Shown in pieces: positions 33,590-43,665 of a stretch of 47,489 nt of DNA. A program made the position numbers and the translations under genes. Location: NCBI GenBank assembly GCA_938042245.1, contig CALIRO010000026.1, forward strand, positions 1-47,489, given 5' to 3'. The notes beneath the pieces are model-generated. The model made no database searches, was not told the DNA's origin, and was given only the letters and a program-made list of their open reading frames with translations. Position 1 is the first letter of the stretch. Each line of letters starts with the position of its first letter. The DNA comes from an uncultured Thermoguttaceae bacterium (lineage in GTDB: Bacteria; Planctomycetota; Planctomycetia; Pirellulales; Thermoguttaceae).

Positions 33590-36500
33590 TTATTGAGCTG
33601 ATCTGCGCGGTTCAAAAAACTCCAGTCGGACTGGCCCTAGCAGGCCTGATGGTTGCAGCGGGTCCTCCGAACAAAAGCCTTGAAAGGGACGGAAGCTGGG
33701 CGGGCGTTTGCCAGGCCGAAGGGCTACATTGGTTCTAGTAATCCGCTTTTCCGGCGCCTGTGCGGCATCTCCGATCAGCCGGTTCACCCAGGTATTGGTA
33801 ACGGCGATTGCTAACTGGTTTTGGCCCGGTTGGACTGCACCGGTGGCCTCCAGCCGCCACGGCGCCGTCCATACCACGCCCAACTCCTTCCCGTTAAGTC
33901 GCACTTGGCCGATGCAGTGGACCTGGCCCAGCTGAAGCCAGACCGTTCGTCCGGCCTGCTCCGCCGAAAGCTCAAACGCCTTCTGATACACAGCAGTACC
34001 GGAAAAGTATCGGATGGCTTCGTCGGCGTGCTCATTCCAGAGGATCAGGTGCTCAAAGACGGCCGATTCCGGCGCCCCTCTGCCTGGCTGGAAGTGGACT
34101 TCCCACGGCCCAGTCAACAGGAGCGTTTCCACAGGCCCTTGGGGGCTGGGGGCTGTTTTAGGCGGTTGGCCCAGCCGACGAAACACCACAAAGATCGACC
34201 CGTTTTCTGGCAAACTCAAAGGTACCACTGTCCGACCATCCTCCGTGCATCGCCAACCGGCGGCCTGGTGAATCTGGCCGGTTACCGGGTCCCAAAGTTC
34301 CGGCTGTTTGCCGTGCACCCGGAAGATGCATTCGGCGGTAGATTCCCCGCCATCGGGGCTAGTTGATTCGGAGGCCTTTCGGGGGATGCTTGTCGGTGGT
34401 TCCCTTCCGGACGGGTTTGCTTTTGTTAGGGGAGGTTTCTGTTGGGACGGCTCCTTGCTACGGCGCGTTTCCGTGGCCACAAAATAGATGTCTGCCTCCG
34501 GCGTGCGGCGGTGGATATAGCTCCAGCCGTCTGGCCCCTCAAAATCTGGCAGGATTTTCTTGGCCTGAAGGACTTCTTCGACCGATTTGCCGGAAATGCC
34601 TAGGTTCCCCAGTTCTTCGGCCAATTGCTGGACTTGCCTATCACAGGCTGGATAATCGGTCAGCCCTGGGGCGTGGGTGGGCCGACGTTGCCCCAGCACC
34701 ACCGACGCCCCCGATTGGGCCAATTCCACTAGTTTCCGAAGAACCCCCGGTTCAATAGTTTCCTCTTCCAAATCCACCACCAGCAGCCGATATTGCATTC
34801 CATCCGGCAGCACCAGTTGGCCTTCTTTTGCTCCCAGTCGAGCCAGGAGCACTTCGGTATTCATCAGGTCATAGGTGTACCCTGTCGGCAATTTCAGAGT
34901 AGCCCGCTCGCTCCAGGTGGTTTTTTGATCCCATTTTGCGGTGGGGCTGGTCCAGCCTATATAAGGCCGATCGCCGACATAAACGGCTACATCCGCCACA
35001 AATTGGCCCTGCCGGAGCATCCACTGGCATCGGCCCAAATACTGAAGAAACGGCGCCGCCAGAGGGAACCAAGTAACATGGGGATTTAAATGCGTCCCGG
35101 CAAAATACTCCATTCCGGGCAGGCCGAACTCGGCCGGCGAGGCCGTGAAGGTGTGCCAAACCAGATGGTTGATTCCTTCGCAAAAGGCCCAGTCGGCTCG
35201 GGGTTTCAGGGCCGCCGGCCAGGCCGACCAATGGTGCCCCATATGGGTGAACGCTTCTGCAGCGGCCAGGGGTTTCCCGTAGATGTGGGCGGTCATGGCC
35301 GCTGCACGGTTGAAGGCCCGATGTCGGCTCGGCTGGAGGCCGCCCCACCAAAATTCCCCCTGGGGCGTGTCCGTCCGGCCCAGGAAGGCCAACTGATCCG
35401 CCTGGGCAAACACTGGCAAGCTCCGATCCCACGGCCCGCCTGATTCGGCGTGCCAATGCAGCCCATGCCGATGGCATAGCTCCTGGAGCTTGCCGTAGTA
35501 GTTGTCCTGGAAGCACTCGGCCAGCGTCTTCTGGTAATCCCGCAGAAAGCGAGCGGACTGCTCCGGGCTTTGCACGCAAAAGCCAGCCAACACCGGAAGC
35601 CAAGGTCGGATGTCATAGCCCCGGCGCCGGTGGAACTCTTTTAAGAAATCTCTAGTCCAGGTGGGCAAGGCGCCTTCCCAACTGACCGTGTAGAAGTGAG
35701 AGAGCGTTCTGCCAGCCAGCGGCCCGGCATCTTCCAAAAGTACTTTTCCCATGCGCTGGAAATGCCGTCCAACCGCCTCCGGGTCGAGAATATCGACATC
35801 GTACTGGCGGCCTTCCATCAGGCTGTAGCCGAAGCGGAGCAGCAGCCATCGGCCAGCCGGGACTTGCCAATCCAGTCGGCCTTCCCCATCGAGCCGATCT
35901 GTCAAATCCACCACCCGAATGGCCGGGGCGACCTCAGGTTGCTGCTGGCCGGGCAACGGGTTTCCTCTGGGCGGCGTCTCTTGCCAGTGGGAAAGTTTCG
36001 GCTCTGCCGGAGCCGCTTCCGGCAGGAGGCGCTTTTCGGCCGTTTGCACGGCCAACAGGGCCACCGGCCACCAGCGCCGGTCATCCGGCTTTGGGAATTG
36101 GTAGGAGAGCTTTTGCGGCCCTTGGATTTCGAGGGTTTGCCAAACCAGTTTCTTCGGGGCGTCGTCGCCTACGGGCCAAGGCCCTTTCAGCGAACCTGCA
36201 CAAATGCTTAGATTAATGCTTACCTCCAAGCCAAGCTGGGCTGCCTTCTCCAACGCCAGGCGAACCATCCGCCGCCACTGGCCGCTCATAAACTCCATTC
36301 GAGGAGGCGGCAGCACCACATGCTCCGGATCATCATGGTACCCCCGGGCGTCGAAGAGTAAAAAACCGCCCACTCCGATGCGAGCCATTGCCTCTAAGTC
36401 CCGATGGATCGTCGCCTCATCGACATTGCCGTTCAACCACCACCAATACACCCATGGCCTGGCCGACCGAGGAACCTCCCGAAACCCTTGCGCCAGCAAA

Positions 36501-36655
36501 GCCGCTCCTGGGGCAGCAGAGGAACCTACCTCCCGGTCGGCTCTGTCTGCGTGGAGGTTGAGAGAAACCTGTTCCCCCACTACCGGACAGGCCCCTACCA
36601 ACCATCCTATACCCAGCAAAACCATCCTGTTCCGTTTGGCCAGAATACTACCCAT
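33590..36655 (-). CDS. Secreted glycoside hydrolase, GH106 rhamnosidase-like
   Basis: A 1021-residue exported enzyme. The N-terminus has a signal sequence (MVLLGIGWLVGACPVVG), and the core begins with ARPWVYWWWLNGNVDEATI and GVGGFLLFDARGY, the opening of GH106 alpha-L-rhamnosidases. The middle holds IRPWLPVLAGF, LHWHAESGGPW and FCEGINHLVWHTFTASP, which fit the family. The C-terminal part is a galactose-binding-like beta-sandwich (VWLQLGQVHCIGQVRLNGKE). Start ATG follows AAAAGGAA. Family members release rhamnose from plant or bacterial polysaccharides. Whether this one does is inferred from domain order only. Confidence 0.85.
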   Translation of the reverse strand: MGSILAKRNRMVLLGIGWLVGACPVVGEQVSLNLHADRADREVGSSAAPGAALLAQGFREVPRSARPWVYWWWLNGNVDEATIHRDLEAMARIGVGGFLLFDARGYHDDPEHVVLPPPRMEFMSGQWRRMVRLALEKAAQLGLEVSINLSICAGSLKGPWPVGDDAPKKLVWQTLEIQGPQKLSYQFPKPDDRRWWPVALLAVQTAEKRLLPEAAPAEPKLSHWQETPPRGNPLPGQQQPEVAPAIRVVDLTDRLDGEGRLDWQVPAGRWLLLRFGYSLMEGRQYDVDILDPEAVGRHFQRMGKVLLEDAGPLAGRTLSHFYTVSWEGALPTWTRDFLKEFHRRRGYDIRPWLPVLAGFCVQSPEQSARFLRDYQKTLAECFQDNYYGKLQELCHRHGLHWHAESGGPWDRSLPVFAQADQLAFLGRTDTPQGEFWWGGLQPSRHRAFNRAAAMTAHIYGKPLAAAEAFTHMGHHWSAWPAALKPRADWAFCEGINHLVWHTFTASPAEFGLPGMEYFAGTHLNPHVTWFPLAAPFLQYLGRCQWMLRQGQFVADVAVYVGDRPYIGWTSPTAKWDQKTTWSERATLKLPTGYTYDLMNTEVLLARLGAKEGQLVLPDGMQYRLLVVDLEEETIEPGVLRKLVELAQSGASVVLGQRRPTHAPGLTDYPACDRQVQQLAEELGNLGISGKSVEEVLQAKKILPDFEGPDGWSYIHRRTPEADIYFVATETRRSKEPSQQKPPLTKANPSGREPPTSIPRKASESTSPDGGESTAECIFRVHGKQPELWDPVTGQIHQAAGWRCTEDGRTVVPLSLPENGSIFVVFRRLGQPPKTAPSPQGPVETLLLTGPWEVHFQPGRGAPESAVFEHLILWNEHADEAIRYFSGTAVYQKAFELSAEQAGRTVWLQLGQVHCIGQVRLNGKELGVVWTAPWRLEATGAVQPGQNQLAIAVTNTWVNRLIGDAAQAPEKRITRTNVALRPGKRPPSFRPFQGFCSEDPLQPSGLLGPVRLEFFEPRRSAQ

Positions 36656-36849
36656 GGGTGTTCCTTTTCCAAAAAGGCTGACGAACCGAAGATGGGGAAG
36701 GAATGTGGTTTCCCGAAAAAACTACCATGATTTGTTGAAACACTCCGCCCTCTGGGCAGACGACATTACAAAAAAGAGGGAGGTTTCCTTAAAGTCGGAA
36801 AAGGAGATCGGCCCAGGACCAGGGTAAACTGGGCTGAGAGGCGAAAAGC

Positions 36850-37770
36850 CTAGGCGGCCTTTTTCGCCGTCTTGGCCCGTCGGGCAGGCGGACTCCGCCA
36901 TCGACGGTGCAGCCACCAGTATTGTTCCGGCCACTGGCGAATAAACTCTTCCAGCCGACTGGTGTACCATTGGGTTAGCCCCGGGACCGAAGCGTGTTCT
37001 GGGGGCAACTGTTGGGGGTCGGCCACCGCATGGACCCGCATCTCGAACTGCAAAGGCCGATCCAGACGCCGGCAATATCCGACCACCATCGGGGCGTTAT
37101 ACGTCATGGACAGAAGAGCAATTGCTTTATGAGCCGAGGCAGGCCGACCAAAAAACTCCACCCAGCAGCCTTTGTCGCCAGCATGTTGGTCGGCCAGGAA
37201 GGTCATCGCCCCACCAGCGGCCATGACCTGCACGATCTGGTCATAGCCGCCTTTTTTGGGAATGATGAACTGCCCGCTCAGCCCACGAAATCGGTTCACA
37301 AACCGGTCCAAGTAGGGATTATCCAGCGGACGAGCCACCGTATAAGTCGGAAATCCCAAAAGCCCTAGCATGACGCCTGCCAGTTCAAAATTACCGAAGT
37401 GTCCGGTAACAATAATCACTGGTCGATCGGCAAGCAGAAGCCGGACTAACACATCTTTACCGCCCAACCGGATGTAGTGGCGCCAGTTGGTTTGGTGGAT
37501 TTTGCGTGGGGCATGGGCGGCTTCGGCCACAAGGAGGAACAAATGTTCCCACATCCGACGCGCTAGCCTGGCTCGCTCCCCTGGCCCTAAATCCGGAAAC
37601 GCACATCGTAGGTTCTCCTCTATCACCCCACGACGGATCCGAAATACCCGATCCGCTAACCAGGCCAAAAACCGAGCAAGCCCCTCCGCCGTCTCCATCC
37701 GAATAGCCTGCACCAGGCAGATGAATATCCGAACCAGCACATAGACGGCAAAATCCACTGCCCTCCGCAT
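36850..37770 (-). CDS. Lipid A-type lauroyl/myristoyl acyltransferase (LpxL/HtrB family)
   Basis: A 306-residue inner-membrane acyltransferase, the same size as E. coli LpxL. The catalytic H-x4-E motif is H124 to E129 in HFGNFE, an N-terminal membrane segment (VYVLVRIFICLVQAI) precedes it, and the downstream DQHAGDKG is typical of the family. It would attach a secondary acyl chain to lipid A. The ATG at 37770 has GGAGGAGG at nine bases' spacing; the longer frame to 37953 lacks a ribosome site. The tail is lysine- and arginine-rich (RRAKTAKKAA). It sits between two sugar-active genes but is not tightly coupled to either. Confidence 0.9.
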   Translation of the reverse strand: MRRAVDFAVYVLVRIFICLVQAIRMETAEGLARFLAWLADRVFRIRRGVIEENLRCAFPDLGPGERARLARRMWEHLFLLVAEAAHAPRKIHQTNWRHYIRLGGKDVLVRLLLADRPVIIVTGHFGNFELAGVMLGLLGFPTYTVARPLDNPYLDRFVNRFRGLSGQFIIPKKGGYDQIVQVMAAGGAMTFLADQHAGDKGCWVEFFGRPASAHKAIALLSMTYNAPMVVGYCRRLDRPLQFEMRVHAVADPQQLPPEHASVPGLTQWYTSRLEEFIRQWPEQYWWLHRRWRSPPARRAKTAKKAA

Positions 37771-38090
37771 CCGTAAAAACCTCCTCCGTAAGATGGTCAT
37801 ACCGCTGGCCGGAATGCCGGCTGCCAAAACGATAGCTATAGCGGCGTTTGTTAGAGGGCGTCTAGCGTAACATGAGCTATTTAGCCAGCCCCCGGTGCAA
37901 CGCCATCTGGGAGCCGGTCTGCCGTCGTACCATCGGCTGGGTAGGCGGGTCAAGCCAGGCTCCCCGACCGGCTTCTGCCAGCGCCTAAAAATGGGCCATG
38001 GAATACCTTTAATCGGCTGGTATAAGCCCGCCGTAGATTTTCCCGAAAAAGCCCCTGCAGGCCAAGACCAATTTCGGACAAGGAAGACCT
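37771..38090. other. Gap upstream of the acyltransferase
   Basis: No gene or clear terminator. It holds the acyltransferase ribosome site and the 3' flank of the large TIM-barrel-like gene. Confidence 0.35.
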
Positions 38091-41048
38091 TTATGGGCCG
38101 ATCGGTTCGCCGTAGCTGATAACGGTAATTTTGGCCCGATGATGCAGACCGTCGGGGCCTTGGCAGCTGAAGCGGAGCTGGTTTTGGCCGGTTCGGAGCT
38201 GCGGCGGTTGGCCTTCCGGCTTTAGCTTCTGAACTACTGCCCCCCGCTCGTCAAACACCACCGCCTCTTCCGACCCATCGAACTCCAGATACCAGCCGCT
38301 TTGTAAGCTTACAGGAAACACCAAGCGCTGGCCGTTTAGCTCGATCGTCGGGTTGGTCAGTTTCACCGAAACGGTGGGCAGCATTTTGATCGGGCTTAAA
38401 AAGCATGTGGCGCTCCCCTTAGCAGGTACTTCATTAATGTACAGGTTCAGGGCGCTCAGGTGCGAACGGATTAGCGGCGAGCGATACACCACGGCGTAGT
38501 AGTGCCCGTAGGGCCAAACGTATTTGTGGAAGTCGTCAGCGTCCCGTTCGCGCAACGGAAGCTCAAAGTACCGCCAACCGGTAAAATCCAGCTTGATATA
38601 ATGTTCATCTGCTGTTTCCCAGAATTGGGGCAGGTTAGTAAGTTGCAGATTGAGCAGTGCCCCTTGGCCGTCGCCATGCACCCAGAGGCCCAGAGCGTCG
38701 CAAGAGCCGAGGTTCAGCGGCGGCTGGAATGGGCGGGTGAGCCTGGCCCAGGCCCCCCGCATCGAATCCCCCTGGTTTTTGGCCGTCAGCCGACCGCTCC
38801 GCTGGCCCACTTTGACCTGCTCATTGGAAAGCCCTATCTCTGCCGACACCCCCGGCGCACCGGCCGGTTGGCCAAACTCCCCTTCGGCGGCAAACGGCGC
38901 CAAGACCATCGCCTTCGGGCTGTCATAGGGTTCGACAGAATAGAGCGCCTGAATGCGTAGCCGAAGCGGCTGCTGGGCGTATCGGTTCTGGACGGTCCAG
39001 GCGGCGGTTTCCGGAATAGCGGTGGTTACCTTATGCGCCAGATAATCGGCCGGTCTAAACTGCCAAGAGCCATCCGGCTTGATTTCCAGATGGAAGTCTT
39101 GGCCTTCTTGTTTTAGCCGGTCCCGGACCGCCTGGGGCACTTGGCCAGTAAGCCGAAGCCGCTCGTACTGACCCAACATTTCCACGTATTCCTCCTGCCT
39201 GGCGCACCAAGGTTTCTGGCCCGGAGAAATCCCTTGGAACGACATCGGCATATCGAAGGCCAACGCCTTGGCGCACAGATATTCAAACTCGTCGGGCAGT
39301 TGGGCGTCGTGGTCCCGGCTTGGACCGAGAATGGCCCACCAGCCCAATTGCACCGGCAGAAGCGTATTTTTCCGGTAGGTTTCGTTGGATCGGCAATGCA
39401 TATCGATAAACGGCTTCAGACCCCAGTTGGGATGGTCCCAGGCCCCAAGCCGAGAGTGAAACGCCCAACTGTGGTAGTCCCAACAACTGGCTTCCACCAG
39501 CACCGGGCGCTGGAGGCGTTTGTAGATGGCCTCTCGCATTCGGCTAATGCCGTACCAACCGCCGGGCATGCCCTCGGCTCCGTCCATATAGATCATGTCG
39601 AAGCCGCAGGTATTGAACACCCGGGCCACCACGTCGGCGATCTCCTCGACTAACGTGGAGTTTTCATCGGGCAGGAAACAGCCGTACCGAACAAAAAGAT
39701 GCTCCGCTGGTTGGCCTTTTTGGTGGGTCTGGGGCTTGGTTCCGAATGCGCCGCGTCGGCAACCGGTAAACCCATACGGCGGCTCCTGAGCTAATCCGCT
39801 GTATTGAATCAGTTCCTGGCCTATGCGCAGCACATTGCCCCGGCCGCCATAAGCCCATATGGTATCCAAATTTTCCGGTTTTTCTCCGGTAATGATCCGG
39901 TCCTGTTTTTCGTCCAGCGGCTCGGCCAGGGTGAACCGAACATCCACAGCCAACCGGGGGTCCGGCACAGGCGTTACCCACGGATCGTGCGGCGAAATGC
40001 AGCCGGTCAGGATGTGCATCCCGGCCTTTAGCCCGGCCGCATGGATCTTGTCGATCACCGTCTTCAGCCCCTCAATGCCATGGGGAAACAAATCCTGCCG
40101 GGGTTCATAATGGCCCAGGCTCTTTTCCCAACTGATCAGATGAATCTGGGCCAGGCCGGCTTGTTTGGCCAGCTTGATCCAGGCATCTACGTCGGCTTCC
40201 GAAACCGTGGCAAAAACGTAGGAACCTCGGTTTTCCGGAGCATCCAGCGCCCACGGGCCGCCCAGCCGAGATCGCACCGCATCTTCCTTCTCTAGCATCT
40301 CCTGAAGGTTTTTACGGATTTCAGCAGTCGGACAGGCAACCAGGGCCAATTTGGCACCAGCCAACCCGTACTTCTGATAGGCCGAGGCGCTGAGTGTGGC
40401 AATGCGGGGCGGCAACTTCTCCGCCTCCACTCCGGCCGATCCCTTGGGCTTTTTTCCGGACACACCGGCTAGCACCGTGCTCGGCTGAGCGCCCACATGA
40501 GCGATTCCCTTGAGATTCAAGGCCCGCACCGCCACAGCAAACTGCTCGTCCATCGCCAAGCCGGCAATGCCGCTTGTCTCCGCACCGGGACGAAGCCATA
40601 GGTTTAAAAGACGCACCTCTTCGATCCCCTCGGTAGCCGATTGAATCTCGAAGAGCAGATACTTCGGCTGGCAACGGATGGCTAGGACCAGTTGGGCCTG
40701 GGCTTTGTCAAATTGGGCGGACAGTTTCCCGTCAGCCCACTGACACTGGCTGGGCGTATAATCCCGGCCCGCTTTCCGGATACTCAAAAACCAGCCGGGC
40801 CGCTCCAAAATCAATTGCTCCCGCCCGCTTGTTTTATCTAGGAAACTTTGGTTTCGGCCAGCCGAATCCACTTCATACCGGATGTATTCATTTTCCCAGA
40901 CGATGGGCGCCGGAATCGGCTGTTCAGCCTGTGGCGGGGACGGCGCCGTTTTTCCAGCGGAAACAGACGGTTCCGCTGCTTCAAGAACCGCAGTTCCGCC
41001 CAACCATACCGCTATCAAACACACCCAGACCCTCGTGCTGGCAAACAT
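38091..41048 (-). CDS. Large secreted TIM-barrel-like glycoside hydrolase candidate
   Basis: A 985-residue exported protein (signal: VWVCLIAVWLGGTAVLEAA). A beta-sandwich-like N-terminal half (about 45-270) is followed by a probable TIM barrel (about 275-650): ISWEKSLGHYEPRQDLFP, AGLKAGMHILTGCISPHDPW, FDMIYMDGAEGMPGGWY and QRPVLVEASCWDYHSW. The Asp in FDMIYMDG is the natural candidate for a catalytic carboxylate. The C-terminal 300 residues look like further beta-sandwich modules. Start ATG follows GGAAGGAG. I can name no CAZy family; the arrangement recalls retaining alpha-glycosidases such as GH36 or GH101, but that is a guess. Its neighbours are GH106-like, acyltransferase and ThuA genes. 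Confidence 0.75.
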   Translation of the reverse strand: MFASTRVWVCLIAVWLGGTAVLEAAEPSVSAGKTAPSPPQAEQPIPAPIVWENEYIRYEVDSAGRNQSFLDKTSGREQLILERPGWFLSIRKAGRDYTPSQCQWADGKLSAQFDKAQAQLVLAIRCQPKYLLFEIQSATEGIEEVRLLNLWLRPGAETSGIAGLAMDEQFAVAVRALNLKGIAHVGAQPSTVLAGVSGKKPKGSAGVEAEKLPPRIATLSASAYQKYGLAGAKLALVACPTAEIRKNLQEMLEKEDAVRSRLGGPWALDAPENRGSYVFATVSEADVDAWIKLAKQAGLAQIHLISWEKSLGHYEPRQDLFPHGIEGLKTVIDKIHAAGLKAGMHILTGCISPHDPWVTPVPDPRLAVDVRFTLAEPLDEKQDRIITGEKPENLDTIWAYGGRGNVLRIGQELIQYSGLAQEPPYGFTGCRRGAFGTKPQTHQKGQPAEHLFVRYGCFLPDENSTLVEEIADVVARVFNTCGFDMIYMDGAEGMPGGWYGISRMREAIYKRLQRPVLVEASCWDYHSWAFHSRLGAWDHPNWGLKPFIDMHCRSNETYRKNTLLPVQLGWWAILGPSRDHDAQLPDEFEYLCAKALAFDMPMSFQGISPGQKPWCARQEEYVEMLGQYERLRLTGQVPQAVRDRLKQEGQDFHLEIKPDGSWQFRPADYLAHKVTTAIPETAAWTVQNRYAQQPLRLRIQALYSVEPYDSPKAMVLAPFAAEGEFGQPAGAPGVSAEIGLSNEQVKVGQRSGRLTAKNQGDSMRGAWARLTRPFQPPLNLGSCDALGLWVHGDGQGALLNLQLTNLPQFWETADEHYIKLDFTGWRYFELPLRERDADDFHKYVWPYGHYYAVVYRSPLIRSHLSALNLYINEVPAKGSATCFLSPIKMLPTVSVKLTNPTIELNGQRLVFPVSLQSGWYLEFDGSEEAVVFDERGAVVQKLKPEGQPPQLRTGQNQLRFSCQGPDGLHHRAKITVISYGEPIGP

Positions 41049-41411
41049 GGCTCATCTCCTTCCAAAAGAGAAAAAAACAGGTCCTCAGCGATGCTTTCCC
41101 CTCGGGCCGGATTTCGTTGCTTGCCAAGAAAGCCGTTATGCGGAGGGTACCAAATCGGGAAATAGGTATTCTAACAGCGCCGCTGCCGCAAGCAGCCGAT
41201 TATAGTGAGGTAATCGCCTCGGCGGGGCCGAATTGATAGGCAAAACCGGAAGAGCCTTCCCGCTTCGTACCGTTTACGGTCTCCCAGAGGAGATCGTCGG
41301 CAGTATAAGCGGCGAAACCAGAACAACTTTTCCGGTTCTTCCCGTTGGCCAACGTCGGGTTGCCTCTGGCCCAACCAGGCCCCATAGGAAGTCGGAAGGG
41401 CTTTCCGGTTT
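41049..41411. other. Gap between large secreted protein and ThuA
   Basis: Small frames on both strands show no family features. No terminator or repeat was recognised, so the ThuA1 transcript may read through. Confidence 0.35.
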
Positions 41412-42269
41412 TTACCGGCTGAGTTGGTTGGCTTTGGGGGTTACTTGGTCGATGTTGGGGGTAACGTCGGCGTCGGCTTGTTTGGTCGTCCAGGCCAGAG
41501 CGCCCAACACCAACGGCTGGAAGTAGTCTTTATTGGTCCAGATGTCTTCGCGATGGCCCAGGCTGGTGTAGAAGACCCGCCCTTTGCCATGCATGCGTGC
41601 CCAGGTGGCCGGGTAGGGGGGTCTTTCGTACATTTGTCCTTTCATCCCCTCGGTCTCTTGTACCAGGATTACATGCAGGTCTTTAGCGAACTTATACAGG
41701 GCATACCACTCTTCGAGCAGTTCAAACTCTTTGCCCAGTTTGTCGGCGCCGGGGAATTTGGGAGAGGTGACTCGCATTTTGGCCTTTTGCTGGGCGCCGT
41801 GGGTAATAAATTCGCCGCCGAGCATTTCAATATAGGGGTCAATTTTGTCTTTGGGCGTTCGGAAGGTATCGGTGGCCGAGTGAAAACCGATCAGGCCGCC
41901 GCCCGCCGCCACCCAGTCCAAAAAACGCTGTTTGCCTTTCGGGCTCATCGGATTTTCTTTCGCCCGGGTCAGATCGCCCGAGGTATAGACGGCGATGGCA
42001 GCGTATTGGTCCAAATCGCCGTCAAAGACGCCGCCGTCCTGCGTGCAAACCACTTCGTAGCCGTGCTGCTGGCCCAGTTCCATGAGCACCTTTTCCGAAA
42101 AGGCCAATTGGCCGTCTTTGCGGGTAACCGGCCCATGGCGGAACCCGGCGCTTTGGGTGTAGTAGAGCACCTTCGGCTTTTTCCCTTCCGCAGCCCGGAG
42201 CCAGCCAAACGGAAACGAAGAAACACAAACTAGCCCTGCCGACAACTTCAACATGTCACGTCGTTTCAT
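41412..42269 (-). CDS. ThuA-fold protein 1 (trehalose-utilisation-like)
   Basis: A 285-residue exported protein, starting MKRRDMLKLSAGLVCVSSFP, with a Tat-like or Sec-type leader. The rest is one ThuA domain, with a glutamine amidotransferase-like fold: VLYYTQSAGFRHGP, AIAVYTSGDLTR, GGGLIGFHSATDTF, GGEFITHGAQQ and the HGKGRVFYTSLGHREDIW closing motif. ThuA proteins are linked to trehalose and other sugar use, but the reaction is often unknown. The ATG at 42269 follows GGGAGG. It is clearly similar to the upstream neighbour (42393-43313) over its full length, so the two are a tandem duplication. Confidence 0.88.
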   Translation of the reverse strand: MKRRDMLKLSAGLVCVSSFPFGWLRAAEGKKPKVLYYTQSAGFRHGPVTRKDGQLAFSEKVLMELGQQHGYEVVCTQDGGVFDGDLDQYAAIAVYTSGDLTRAKENPMSPKGKQRFLDWVAAGGGLIGFHSATDTFRTPKDKIDPYIEMLGGEFITHGAQQKAKMRVTSPKFPGADKLGKEFELLEEWYALYKFAKDLHVILVQETEGMKGQMYERPPYPATWARMHGKGRVFYTSLGHREDIWTNKDYFQPLVLGALAWTTKQADADVTPNIDQVTPKANQLSR

Positions 42270-42392
42270 GGCAGCAACCTCCCAATAAAGAGTCAAAAGG
42301 TTCGAACATGTTTCCCGAATGAAAACAGCAAGCAAATATCTTTGTCTGTCCAACGGAGATGTCGCCGTCTAACAGACGACGTTCCCGCGGCG

Positions 42393-43313
42393 TTACGGTT
42401 CGGCCTTGGGGGTAACTGTACGGATATTTGGGGTAATATCGGCTTCGGCTCGGCCCAAGGCCCACAGGATGCCCCCTACCAGGACAGTTTGAAACTCGTT
42501 GCTTTCCCAGACATCCTCTCGGTGGCCCAGGCTGGTGAAGAAGACACGCCCCTTGCCGTGCATCCGGGCCCAGGTAGCCGGGAAGGGCGGGCGTTGGTAC
42601 ATCGGCCCTTTCATGCCTTCGGTCTCTTGGACCAAAATAACATGTAAATCCGGAGCGAAACAATGCAGGGCGTACCATTCTTCCACCATGCTCATTTTTT
42701 CAGGCAACCCGGCCAGGCCCGGAAACTTCGGCGAAACCACCCGGAGGGTTGATTTTTGTTGTTCCCCATGGGAGATGAACTCCCCGCCGAGCATTTTCAG
42801 GAACGGATGCATCGGCTGGTCCGGTTTTCGAGGTCCCATGTAACAGGCCGAATGAAGCCCAACCACGCCTTTGCCCGCTTCGATGGCCGAGAGCAACTTC
42901 TTCATCCCCTCTTGAGTCATCGGCGGCGCCTTGTCGAGGCTCTCCGGCCAAGTCGGATCATTGCAGTGGTAGAAGCAGAACACGTCGAACTGATCCAGAT
43001 CGCCGTCGAAGACCCGGCCATCTTTGGTGCTTAGTAGCTCGAAGCCGTGCTGTTGACCAAGCTTTTGGAGAATCTTGTCCGAGAAACTTAGGCCGTCTGG
43101 GCCGGTTTTCACGACCGAATGCTCAAAGCCGACGCTGCGCGTAAAGTAAAGCACTTTGGCTTTTCGGGCCGGGGCGGCGGTTGCTTCGGCGGCGGATGCC
43201 GTCGCCGATTCAGCCGGGCCGATTAGGGACCGGATGCCGGGGCTTAAACTGTGGGTGGACCATATCCCCGCCGCCCCCACACCAACCGAACGCAGAAAAT
43301 CACGCCGTCTCAT
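42393..43313 (-). CDS. ThuA-fold protein 2 (tandem paralog)
   Basis: A 306-residue exported protein with a Tat-like leader (MRRRDFLRSVGVGAAGIW) and an Ala-rich linker. The ThuA domain follows with the same landmarks as ThuA1: VLYFTRSVGFEHSVV, FCFYHCNDPTW, GKGVVGLHSACY, GGEFISHGEQQ and HGKGRVFFTSLGHREDVW. ATG follows AGGAG. It comes first in the pair with a 123-bp gap. Residues near the active-site pocket differ (SATD in ThuA1 is SACY here), which suggests the two have diverged in substrate. Confidence 0.88.
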   Translation of the reverse strand: MRRRDFLRSVGVGAAGIWSTHSLSPGIRSLIGPAESATASAAEATAAPARKAKVLYFTRSVGFEHSVVKTGPDGLSFSDKILQKLGQQHGFELLSTKDGRVFDGDLDQFDVFCFYHCNDPTWPESLDKAPPMTQEGMKKLLSAIEAGKGVVGLHSACYMGPRKPDQPMHPFLKMLGGEFISHGEQQKSTLRVVSPKFPGLAGLPEKMSMVEEWYALHCFAPDLHVILVQETEGMKGPMYQRPPFPATWARMHGKGRVFFTSLGHREDVWESNEFQTVLVGGILWALGRAEADITPNIRTVTPKAEP

Positions 43314-43665
43314 AGCGATTCTCCTTGAGTCTAAAATGGAAGGAAGGTGGTGCCAAGCCGGTTTGCAGGAGCTTGATGTGGGGAAAACCCCCAGATGCCG
43401 ATAGCAGAAAGCTCGTTTCTTCTTAGGCGGGATGGAAATCCTGGCTGGAATTCTTCTATTATGGTACTTCCCTCAAAAGGAAAATCCAAGTCCCCCGTTG
43501 GAACTTTTTTTGCCAAGTGCTGGTTCTCGGATCAAAGGAGGCTACAATAATAGGACGACCAAAATCCGTTCAGCCAGGGTATAAATGACTGCAGAATGGG
43601 CGCTCCTGTCCGGTGCTGGGTTAGTTTATCTAGTGAGTTTGCCTTTTTTACAGGATGAAAATTAA
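43314..43665. other. Divergent region between ThuA2 and the deacetylase-like gene
   Basis: No gene is seen. The start codons of the divergent neighbours bound it, so promoters in both directions lie within. The right part (about 43540-43660) is AT-rich and carries ACAGGATGAAA as the ribosome site of the plus-strand gene. Confidence 0.45.
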
